Assembly (NCBI RefSeq): GCF_024160875.1
Contig: NZ_JAIULA010000028.1
Span: 1-35,992, forward strand
Length of the DNA: 35,992 nucleotides
Source: Ligilactobacillus ubinensis
Lineage (GTDB): Bacteria; Bacillota; Bacilli; Lactobacillales; Lactobacillaceae
Direction of reading: 5' to 3'
A program made the translations under genes and the position numbers. The notes beneath the pieces are model-generated. The model made no database searches and was not told where the DNA came from. It worked only from the letters and a program-made list of their open reading frames with translations. Of this stretch, positions 17,344 through 24,285 are shown one piece after another; the first letter of the stretch is position 1, and every line of letters begins with the position of its first letter.

Positions 17344-17372
17344 AGCGTTGCATTTAATTTGAAAATTCAAGA
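17344..17372 (+). repeat. IS30-type element end, copy 1
   Basis: This 29-bp sequence recurs in the same orientation at 18623-18651 with a single difference. Read forward it encodes ALHLI followed by a stop, the kind of C-terminus seen in IS30-family transposases, so it looks like the right end of such an element whose body is gone. The second copy has lost this stop by a G-to-T change. Confidence 0.7.
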
Positions 17373-17594
17373 TGAATAAACATACTTTGTTTAATAAAAC
17401 CGCCTGCGCTAAAAGTATCTGCTTGTTTTAGGCACATGACATCACTAAACTTTAGCAACGTAGTTTTATCAACTATAGTTACACCAACTAGCTCTGAAAT
17501 CATCGAATAAAGTATCTTGAACTACTTTGAAAACATTCGAATCCGTGATTAGCAAGGCACTTTGTTGCATGTAAATGATCTCCAATAAGAATAG

Positions 17595-17623
17595 TTGTAT
17601 TTTGTATCTACAAAGGATATACT
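17595..17623 (+). promoter_or_regulatory. Promoter and palindromic operator of the toxin-antitoxin module
   Basis: TTGTAT (17595-17600) and TATACT (17618-17623) are 17 nt apart. The spacer contains the perfect palindrome TTTGTA-TC-TACAAA (17601-17614). MazE/AbrB-type antitoxins usually repress their own promoter by binding such palindromes, so autoregulation is the likely reading. Confidence 0.55.
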
Positions 17624-17655
17624 TAAATCGAAATAATAATTTAGGAGGGGAAAAT

Positions 17656-17919
17656 ATGGAAATTATTAAAGGACAAACACGCTTAGCAAAGTGGGGGAAC
17701 TCTAAAGCTGCTAGAATTCCTAGCCAGATTATTAAGCAATTGAAATTAGATGATAACCAAGCTATGACAATAACAATTGAAAATGGCTCAATTGTTTTAA
17801 CACCCATAAAAAAGAATCCAACCGATATTCATGAACTGTTTAAGGACTGGCAAGATGACGGGAAACGTGATCACGAGCTTGATTGGGGAAAGTCAGAAGG
17901 TGATGAACTTCAATGGTAA
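17656..17919 (+). CDS. mazE: MazE-type antitoxin (AbrB-like domain)
   Basis: The 87-residue protein begins with a SpoVT/AbrB-type DNA-binding domain (RLAKWGNSKAARIPSQII, about residues 9-26, then KLDDNQAMTITIENGSIVLTP). It ends with an acidic tail (DWQDDGKRDHELDWGKSEGDE) that would wrap the toxin. It should neutralise the downstream MazF-type ribonuclease and repress the operon. The ATG at 17656 follows GGAGGGG; longer upstream versions lack a site. Its last codons overlap the toxin start by 7 nt, which implies translational coupling. Confidence 0.9.
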   Translation: MEIIKGQTRLAKWGNSKAARIPSQIIKQLKLDDNQAMTITIENGSIVLTPIKKNPTDIHELFKDWQDDGKRDHELDWGKSEGDELQW

Positions 17920-18257
17920 GTCAGGGTGATATATTCTATGTTAACTTTAATCCAAGCCGTGGTCATGAACAAATGAATCGGCGACCTGCCATTGCTCTAA
18001 GCAATGATCTAGTCTGTCAGACAAGTAACATGACGATTGTGGCTCCAATTAGCAGTACTGAGCGTAATTTTCCGATGTATCATCGACTAACTAGTAGTCA
18101 GACCATTTATGGGAAAGTATTGTTAGATCAAACAATAGCCTTAGATTTGCGGGCAAGGCATGTCACGGACGAAGAAACTGTTGATCATGTATCACGTAAA
18201 GAATTAGAAGAAATAATCTCTCTGTACAAATTATTGTTCAGTATTGATGATGAATAG
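17913..18257 (+). CDS. mazF: MazF/PemK-type endoribonuclease toxin
   Basis: The 114-residue protein is a ribosome-independent mRNA interferase of the PemK/MazF family. It starts with the family pattern GDIFYVNFNPSRGHEQMNRRPAI; the conserved arginine lies in NRRPA (R23/R24) and the conserved Ser/Thr in APISSTERNFP (47-49). The C-terminal part VLLDQTIALDLR is also typical. It appears full length and intact, so the module may be active. It overlaps mazE by 7 nt and sits in an island of IS30 debris, a common setting for mobile toxin-antitoxin modules. The cleavage sequence cannot be predicted. Confidence 0.9.
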   Translation: MVSQGDIFYVNFNPSRGHEQMNRRPAIALSNDLVCQTSNMTIVAPISSTERNFPMYHRLTSSQTIYGKVLLDQTIALDLRARHVTDEETVDHVSRKELEEIISLYKLLFSIDDE

Positions 18258-18324
18258 AAGAAGTTATTCATTATAGTTAGTATATCAAAACAATCGTCTA
18301 ATTATAGATACTGAGGGTTATTCC

Positions 18325-18375
18325 AACAATGTTCAGCTATTGCTCTAAGTAATGTTTAATCTGTTAATATCCGAT
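18325..18375 (+). pseudogene. Possible fragment of a second mazF
   Basis: The stretch around 18339-18354 matches 17991-18006 of the intact mazF in 15 of 16 positions, and the similarity fades over the next 12 nt. In the matching frame it encodes AIALSNV and then a stop. The rest of the 396-bp gap after mazF contains only the transposase tail. This looks like a short decayed copy. Confidence 0.3.
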
Positions 18376-18411
18376 ACAAAGATTTATATATTAAGTTTCT
18401 CGAAATCTATT

Positions 18412-18650
18412 TAAAGCAACCTTTTTTATTTTCCTGATCCAGATGCACCATGGTCACGTGGGTCACATGAAAATGTCAATGGACTCTTACGTGAATACTC
18501 ACCTAAAAAACAAAGCTTAGATAATAGGGCAAACGATGAAGTTCAGGAAATAGTCAACAAATTAAATTTTCGTCCCAAAAATGTTTGGATTGCCAAACAC
18601 CATATGAGGTCTTTTTTGATATAGCGTTGCATTTAATTTTAAAATTCAAG
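18412..18650 (+). pseudogene. 3' remnant of an IS30-family transposase, frameshifted
   Basis: An open stretch from about 18412 encodes FYFPDPDAPWSRGSHENVNG, then LLREYSPKK and VNKLNFRPKNVW. This is the conserved C-terminal part of IS30-family DDE transposases, including the catalytic glutamate region (ENVNGLLR). Near 18596 one A seems to be missing: the next frame reads PYEVFFDIALHLI, the expected family ending. The original stop is also mutated (TTA where copy 1 has TGA). Everything upstream of the remnant is lost, so it cannot encode an active enzyme. Confidence 0.8.
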
Positions 18651-18651
18651 A
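18623..18651 (+). repeat. IS30-type element end, copy 2
   Basis: This is the second copy of the 29-bp repeat at 17344-17372, same orientation, one mismatch. It directly follows the transposase remnant and ends 3 bp before the stop codon of the membrane phosphodiesterase gene on the opposite strand. Confidence 0.75.
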
Positions 18652-18653
18652 CA

Positions 18654-20315
18654 TTAGAAATTAGAACGTTTGAATAATAACCCATTCCAAACAACTTTAG
18701 CATATTGCGGCTGCTTAGCTACTTTTTTTAAGTATTCTCGCGTAGTTGCTGGAGTATCTGTAATAAAGCCATCCACACCATAAGCATACATTGTTGTAAT
18801 ATCGGAATCAGTATTAACTGTCCAAGCATATATCTTTTTTCCAAATTTATGTGCCTTTTTTGTTGTTTGCGGAGATAAACTTGAAAACTCAATTGAGTAA
18901 AACTGATTTTTCTTAGAATTGTTGATTAAATTATTAACTGGTGACAGTAAACCCAAAGTAATATTAGTGTACTTATTTAATCTTGTTAAAGAGTTCTGAT
19001 TTAAGGATTGGATTTGGGTATGATTTTTCTGCATGTCCTTTCCATATTTATCAATAAGTTTTTGTAATTCATTATTATTGATAGTCGAATTTATTTTAAG
19101 TTCTACTAATATTTTTTGATTTAATTGGTTTGCTTTTTTTAAATAAGTTCGAAAATTAGTTAGGTAAACTTTATGACCGGAGGAAATAAATTTAACTTCT
19201 CGCAGTCTTTTCCAACTAGTATCACTAATTTTAAACTTTTTACCTGTTACAGATTCAATCGTTGAGTCATGACTTAGTACATACTGACCATCCTTAGTTT
19301 TTTGAATATCAATTTCGACATAATCAGGCTTAGTCAGATGAGTTTTTGCCAAGCTTTTAATTGAATTAGGGACATCTTTTTTAGAAGAAATACCCATATG
19401 TGCAATTACTAGGTAATCTGACGCTGGCTTAGCTAATAAACGCCCCGCTAATGCTACTGATGAAAAGCCCACTATTATCAATAATATGACAGAAAAAACA
19501 TACTCAGAAACTGATTTATTTTTCTTTTCTATTTTCTTAGGGCTCGATGTAAAAAGTAAGATTACTTCTGCTGTTAAAAAATATATCACACCAGCTAGTA
19601 AACTCATTAACACATTAGCCGTCAGAATACTAACTCTAAATATTCTTAACTCATCAAATATATATTGTAATGCAGCTACAAAAGTAACTGCTATAATTAG
19701 TTGCAACACAAATAATATCACTATTTTTACATTTCTAACGGTAGTATGGTGACTGGCATCCCAGCTTTTACGAATTGCTTTTTTAAGATTATCATTTTCA
19801 ATAAGTAAATAGTAAAAAACATATTTTAATTTTAGAACAAATAACATCACAATAACATAACTGCTCCAAAAAATAATATTTTTTAGAGGCCCACTAACCA
19901 TAGCAATAAATGTTGTTGGTACTGTAATGTAGTTTACAATAGGTATTTTCAATCCTATTTGATTTAACGGTAACAAGAACAAAAGTAACAACACTGTCAC
20001 TAAATACACTCTTTGATTGCTAAGACCATGCCGAATATTGCTTGCAGTTAATTTATCATTAGTTAATAAGACTATAAAAACAAGCATCACCACTAAAATA
20101 AGGAAAATAGAGAAATATCCCAATATTGAAATTACATATTGCCAGATATTTTTTTCGAGATAAGTTAGCAACGATGAAATCCTCGCCGTATTGATATTAT
20201 ATGCTGCTGGCAAAAAATTATTAAGGTACCCTACCCATACTGATGAAAGGTAATTATAAACAAAAACGATAACCATCAGATACGTCATACATTTGACTTT
20301 ATGATTATTCATCAT
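18654..20315 (-). CDS. Membrane-anchored glycerophosphodiester phosphodiesterase-like protein
   Basis: The 553-residue protein has an N-terminal membrane region of about eight segments (residues 10-295) followed by a GDPD domain (about 300-540). Such proteins hydrolyse glycerophosphodiesters, possibly released from lipids or lipoteichoic acid, at the cell surface. The catalytic histidines H306 (IAHMG) and H349 (LSHD) and the acidic pair in VEIDIQKTKDG are present. However, the arginine that normally follows the first histidine (HRG) is a methionine, and the PENT glutamate is missing (VPNSI), so activity is uncertain. GGGGGAG precedes two ATG codons (20315, 20312). Its stop lies 3 bp from an IS30-type end, so the natural C-terminus may have been altered. 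Confidence 0.8.
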   Translation of the reverse strand: MMNNHKVKCMTYLMVIVFVYNYLSSVWVGYLNNFLPAAYNINTARISSLLTYLEKNIWQYVISILGYFSIFLILVVMLVFIVLLTNDKLTASNIRHGLSNQRVYLVTVLLLLFLLPLNQIGLKIPIVNYITVPTTFIAMVSGPLKNIIFWSSYVIVMLFVLKLKYVFYYLLIENDNLKKAIRKSWDASHHTTVRNVKIVILFVLQLIIAVTFVAALQYIFDELRIFRVSILTANVLMSLLAGVIYFLTAEVILLFTSSPKKIEKKNKSVSEYVFSVILLIIVGFSSVALAGRLLAKPASDYLVIAHMGISSKKDVPNSIKSLAKTHLTKPDYVEIDIQKTKDGQYVLSHDSTIESVTGKKFKISDTSWKRLREVKFISSGHKVYLTNFRTYLKKANQLNQKILVELKINSTINNNELQKLIDKYGKDMQKNHTQIQSLNQNSLTRLNKYTNITLGLLSPVNNLINNSKKNQFYSIEFSSLSPQTTKKAHKFGKKIYAWTVNTDSDITTMYAYGVDGFITDTPATTREYLKKVAKQPQYAKVVWNGLLFKRSNF

Positions 20316-20420
20316 TAAATCTCCCCCTTTTAATTGATATATTAATTCATATATTACTACTACCCCCTACATTAAAATACGTTAAGCCTTTATCTACCCA
20401 TATTCTAATGTTTCTATCTA

Positions 20421-20429
20421 AGTATAGCA
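20421..20429 (-). promoter_or_regulatory. Extended -10 promoter for the GDPD-like gene
   Basis: On the minus strand TGCTATACT forms an extended -10 element about 105 nt before the start codon. A -35 box at the correct spacing is poor. Confidence 0.4.
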
Positions 20430-20463
20430 GAAGCACTATCTACAAATAAAATAAAACGATTTC

Positions 20464-20558
20464 AAAAAATAATTAAAATACCCATACTAATATCTCATAC
20501 TAGTTTTCCCAGGTTCAGAAAAACTGTATTTAACTAGCATGGATATTAATATGAGTAT
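20464..20558 (-). terminator. Long-stem terminator of the aminotransferase gene
   Basis: The arms 20478-20505 and 20532-20558 pair over about 27 bp with a few wobble positions and one bulge, around a 26-nt loop. A T-rich tail follows on the minus strand. It begins 20 nt after the aminotransferase stop. Confidence 0.65.
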
Positions 20559-20577
20559 CTTTATTTATGAAAATCAT

Positions 20578-21753
20578 TTAAAACAAATCCAGTGTTTTAA
20601 TTCTCTCCACTGCTTCAACTAATCTTTCTGGTTCAACTAATAATCCAATTCGAACATAGCCTTCGCCACCTTCACCAAAACCACGCCCAGGAGCAACAGC
20701 TACACTCACTTTATCTAACAATAAATCTGCAAACTGTTCACTTGTATAACCCTTAGGCACTGGCATCCAAGCATAAAATGTCCCGCCTGGAACAAAAGCC
20801 TTCCAGCCAATCTTAGCTGCTGCATTTACAAAAGCATCACGCCGTTGTTCATACCGAGCAACTAATTTTGCCACCTCGCTATCACACTGTTCATCTGCTA
20901 ATGCTGTAATTCCAGCTTTTTGAATTGCTGGAAACACACTAACAAATAGATGATCTTGAATTAAATTGAGTGCTTCAATAATATCAGCGTTACCTACTGC
21001 AAATGCCACGCGCCAACCAGCCATATTAAAAGTCTTTGAAAAGGTATATAACTCAATTCCAACATCTTTTGCACCATCAGCTTGCATAAAGCTAGGATTG
21101 TCTTTACCATCAAATCCAATCGCGCCATATGCAAAATCACTGACTATTCCGATTTGATATTTCTTGGCAAAAGCAACTGTTTCTTGATAAAACTCTTTGG
21201 TAGCAACTGCCCCAGTAGGATTATTCGGATAATTAAGATACAAAAACTTTGCTTTTTTAGCTATTTCTGGTGCAATCTTACTATAATCAGGTAAAAATTT
21301 ATTTTCAATTTTCAATGGGATTTTTTCATAGTTTACACTGCCTAATGCCACTCCTGAAAGATAATCTGGATAGCCTGGATCTGGTAAAAGCATTGTTTCG
21401 CCTGGATTCATTAGTGCCCAAGGTAACTCAACTAGTCCTATCTTAGAGCCACCTAGAACACATATTTCTTTTTCAGGATCTAATTTAACTCCATATTTTT
21501 TTTCATAAAATGCAGCAGCAGCTTTTTTAAAATCAGGTTGTCCTCTAAATTGCGCATACTTATGTGTTGCTGGATCTTCAGCAGCTTTTTGCATTGCTTC
21601 TACAATATACGAAAAAGTGGGTTGATCCGGATTACCTTGTCCTAAATTAATGACATCATTACCCTGAGCAACTTTTTCATTAACCTTTAAAACTAAGTTT
21701 GCAAAAAATTGCTTAGGCAATCCTTGCATTAATTTTGCTTGTTCAAATTCCAT
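20578..21753 (-). CDS. mtnE: Class I aminotransferase, probable glutamine transaminase (MtnE-like)
   Basis: The 391-residue protein is a fold-type I PLP aminotransferase. The PLP lysine is K240 in TFSKTFNMAGWR, and NYPNNPTGA (174-182) and the RIG motif of the substrate-binding arginine near the C-terminus are intact. It lies 16 nt downstream of an omega-amidase gene. In B. subtilis the same pair (MtnE, MtnU) forms a glutamine transaminase that aminates keto-methylthiobutyrate, with the amidase removing alpha-ketoglutaramate. No other methionine-salvage gene is in the window, so the keto acid acceptor is unknown. An alternative is a general aromatic or aspartate-type aminotransferase. The ATG follows AAGGAGAG. 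Confidence 0.75.
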   Translation of the reverse strand: MEFEQAKLMQGLPKQFFANLVLKVNEKVAQGNDVINLGQGNPDQPTFSYIVEAMQKAAEDPATHKYAQFRGQPDFKKAAAAFYEKKYGVKLDPEKEICVLGGSKIGLVELPWALMNPGETMLLPDPGYPDYLSGVALGSVNYEKIPLKIENKFLPDYSKIAPEIAKKAKFLYLNYPNNPTGAVATKEFYQETVAFAKKYQIGIVSDFAYGAIGFDGKDNPSFMQADGAKDVGIELYTFSKTFNMAGWRVAFAVGNADIIEALNLIQDHLFVSVFPAIQKAGITALADEQCDSEVAKLVARYEQRRDAFVNAAAKIGWKAFVPGGTFYAWMPVPKGYTSEQFADLLLDKVSVAVAPGRGFGEGGEGYVRIGLLVEPERLVEAVERIKTLDLF

Positions 21754-21769
21754 TGAAGAGTCTCTCCTT

Positions 21770-22558
21770 TTACCTATATAATTCAGGTCGTCTGTCGTTA
21801 AATACCGGAATTACTCCACGAACTTTTGCAACCTGTTCTAAATCTAAATCGGCATACACAATCTCCTCAGCTTCACTTTTGGCCTGAACAACTATGTTGC
21901 CTAATGGATCAATTACCATACTATGGCCATTAAAAGAGTCCCGTCGTTCATCGCCTACCCGATTAACCGCAACAACATATGCTTGATTTTCAATTGCACG
22001 TGCTTGAAGCAAAATCTCCCATTGCTTTATTCTAGGTACAGGCCATTGTGCACTGACAAACAGAATCTGTGAGCCTTGTGCCATCAGCGTTCGTAGCCAT
22101 TCAGGAAACCGGATGTCATAGCAAATTACAGCACTTGCGGGTATCTCATCTAAGTTAAAGTTACTTCTTTGTGTTCCAGAACTAATAAAACGATCTTCTT
22201 GCATCAATCCAAAAAGATGGACTTTATCATAATCATTGATAATTTGACCATTTCTTGAAAAAACATAATTTGTATTATAAAATTTACCCGCTTTATTGGT
22301 AGCCACTGAACCCGCAACAATATTAACATCATTTTTCTGGGCGAATTCTTGTAAAATACGTTTTGTTTCAGTTCCATCAACATCTGCTTTTTGTGACAAC
22401 TGTTTTAACGCATAACCAATATTCCACATTTCTGGTAATACTAAAACATCTGGCTTTTTCTCAATAGCAAGAGCTTGTCGCATCATTTCTAAAGCATGCG
22501 CATAGTTAACCTCTGTATCGCCACGTTTTATATCTATCTGTATCAATGCTACTTTCAA
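21770..22558 (-). CDS. mtnU: Carbon-nitrogen hydrolase, probable omega-amidase (MtnU-like)
   Basis: The 262-residue cytosolic protein belongs to the nitrilase superfamily with a complete catalytic triad: E43 in LPEMWNIGY, K112 in DKVHLFG and C146 in VICYDIRFPEW. The segments around the cysteine match omega-amidases, which hydrolyse alpha-ketoglutaramate to 2-oxoglutarate and ammonia. Being first in an operon with a glutamine-transaminase-like enzyme supports this. The start is a TTG (22558) after GAGGTG. A terminator-like hairpin lies only 44 nt upstream, so expression may depend on read-through or on an unseen promoter. Confidence 0.82.
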   Translation of the reverse strand: MKVALIQIDIKRGDTEVNYAHALEMMRQALAIEKKPDVLVLPEMWNIGYALKQLSQKADVDGTETKRILQEFAQKNDVNIVAGSVATNKAGKFYNTNYVFSRNGQIINDYDKVHLFGLMQEDRFISSGTQRSNFNLDEIPASAVICYDIRFPEWLRTLMAQGSQILFVSAQWPVPRIKQWEILLQARAIENQAYVVAVNRVGDERRDSFNGHSMVIDPLGNIVVQAKSEAEEIVYADLDLEQVAKVRGVIPVFNDRRPELYR

Positions 22559-22601
22559 ACGAACACCTCATCTCAAATAACTTTTGCTTACTTCCAATGA
22601 T

Positions 22602-22641
22602 AAAAAAATAGTGCACGCTAAAATTAAAATCAGCGTCCACT
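22602..22641 (-). terminator. Strong terminator hairpin in front of the omega-amidase gene
   Basis: The arms 22610-22619 and 22632-22641 form a 10-bp stem with one mismatch, followed on the minus strand by ATTTTTTT. It may end the proBA transcript, which stops 385 nt upstream, or act as an attenuator in the mtnU leader. Confidence 0.7.
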
Positions 22642-23025
22642 GTTATATACTGTACGATGTCTATCACCCTTACATCGTTAAGCTATTCGCAAAAATATCT
22701 GCATCAATGCTTTCTTATGACTGTTTGTAATGATTAATTTCAATTCATCCAAGATATGGCTATCTTAAACTACTTTAAATCATCTTCCCCCAAACCAACT
22801 CGGCTGTGCTTACAACCTAACTTGCCATCGAATAACTTTAATGCACTCATTAAGAATTTTATGATACTCATTTCACCAAAAACTGTAATCTTCCTGAATA
22901 TTTTTACTATAGCATTAACATATCAAAATATATTTTAAATAGCGTAAATGGTGTTTAAACAGACGTGAACGGTAAATTTCTCAATAATCTTTTCTTACTT
23001 AAATTTGGGTTTTTGTCCCACTCTC
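22642..23025. other. Gene-free stretch downstream of proA
   Basis: No intact gene was recognised. The minus strand has short coding-like runs (for example a DELKLIITNSHKKALMQIF-type stretch near 22690-22750) broken by stops, perhaps a decayed gene. An inverted repeat of 7-bp arms with an 11-nt spacer (ACGATGT at 22654-22660, complement at 22672-22678) precedes the hairpin before mtnU. A weak stem just after proA (near 23010-23025) may end part of that transcript. Confidence 0.35.
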
Positions 23026-24273
23026 TTATTTACGTACCTGACCATTGCCTCGAATCACATACTTAGTTGTTGTTAATTCTTCTAATCCCATTGGCCCACG
23101 AGCGTGTAATTTTTGTGTTGAAATACCGATTTCAGCTCCAAAACCAAATTCAAAGCCATCCGTAAAACGGGTTGAAGCATTAACATAAACAGCCGCCGCG
23201 TCAATCTGATCTAAAAATAACTGACTGTTTGTATAATCATTAGTAATAATAGCTTCTGAATGTTTTGTATTATGTGCATTAATATGCTTAATTGCATCTT
23301 GAAGCGAATCAACAACCTTAATGGCTAAAATATAATCATTATACTCTGTATCCCAATCTTCTGGACTTGCAAGAGTACATTTCGTTTTCAAAATATCACA
23401 GGCCTGTCTATCACCACGCAACTCAACGTTATATTTAGCAAGTTGTTGTGCCACTTGTGGCAAAAATTCTCTTGCGATACTTTTATGCACTATTAACTTT
23501 TCTGCAGCATTACAAACCGAGGGTCTTTGCACTTTTGCATTAACCATAATATCAGTTGCCATTTGTAAATCTGCCGTCTCATCTACATAAATATGGCAAT
23601 TTCCGGCTCCGGTTTCGATTACTGGTACTTTAGCATTTTGAACAACTGCTTTTATCAATCTAGCCGAACCTCGTGGAATTAAGACATCCATATAATCAGT
23701 TAGTTGCATAAACTCATTAGCTAACTCATGTGAAGTCTCAGTTAAAATTTGAACTGCATCTGGATTCAAATTATGCTTTACCAAGGCTGCTCGTAAGATC
23801 TCAACCAGTTTGATGTTGGTTTGTAAGGCCTCTTTACCCCCACGAAGCAAAATTGCATTTCCTGTTTTAAAACATAATCCCGTTGCATCTACAGTTACAT
23901 TAGGACGTGCCTCATAGATTATACCGACAACACCAATTGGAACGCGTCTCTTAGCAATCCTTAATCCTGCATTATTCACCCATGCTTTATCAACATTGCC
24001 AATTGGATCAGGTAGGTTAATTACTTCGCGCAGTCCGGTTGCCATCGCATAGATGCGCTCTTTATCCAAGGTTAAGCGATCAGAAAAACTCGCTGTCAAT
24101 CCATGTGCATTAGCCAAATCTGCTTGATTAACAGCAATTATTTCTTGACTGCGCTGTTCAAGTTCTGTTGCCATCGTACTTAATACTGCATTTTTTTGCA
24201 ATGTATCTAATTGTGCCAATTGATAACTAGCTTGTTGTGCTTTTTGACCCATATCTTGTAAATCAACAGTCAT
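23026..24273 (-). CDS. proA: Glutamate-5-semialdehyde dehydrogenase
   Basis: The 415-residue cytosolic enzyme reduces gamma-glutamyl phosphate with NADPH to glutamate semialdehyde, the second step of proline synthesis. The catalytic cysteine is C254 in QRPSVCNAAEKL, and EARPNVTVDA (121-130) and the family end segment (TTKYVIRGNGQVR) are present. The length is normal. It starts 12 nt after proB with a GGAGG site and forms the proBA operon. Confidence 0.97.
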   Translation of the reverse strand: MTVDLQDMGQKAQQASYQLAQLDTLQKNAVLSTMATELEQRSQEIIAVNQADLANAHGLTASFSDRLTLDKERIYAMATGLREVINLPDPIGNVDKAWVNNAGLRIAKRRVPIGVVGIIYEARPNVTVDATGLCFKTGNAILLRGGKEALQTNIKLVEILRAALVKHNLNPDAVQILTETSHELANEFMQLTDYMDVLIPRGSARLIKAVVQNAKVPVIETGAGNCHIYVDETADLQMATDIMVNAKVQRPSVCNAAEKLIVHKSIAREFLPQVAQQLAKYNVELRGDRQACDILKTKCTLASPEDWDTEYNDYILAIKVVDSLQDAIKHINAHNTKHSEAIITNDYTNSQLFLDQIDAAAVYVNASTRFTDGFEFGFGAEIGISTQKLHARGPMGLEELTTTKYVIRGNGQVRK

Positions 24274-24285
24274 TTTGCAGCCTCC

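Larger units (their letters stand above)
17306..17655. other. Debris-rich stretch between yolD-like and mazE
   Basis: The 350 bases hold the first IS30-type end repeat (17344-17372), a minus-strand coding relic (about 17354-17570) and the mazEF promoter (17595-17623). In the relic, an open frame with no ribosome binding site (17503 to 17354, 49 codons) continues an upstream minus frame after one shift and ends inside the repeat. I do not recognise the protein. Confidence 0.4.

Noticed and set aside
17344-18651. Complete composite transposon carrying mazEF
   Set aside because: The two repeats are in the same orientation, no left end was found and the only transposase is a frameshifted tail, so an active composite element is not supported.
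22756-22938. Plus-strand 60-codon frame in the gap after proA
   Set aside because: No ribosome binding site and low-complexity, A+T-driven composition; no family features.
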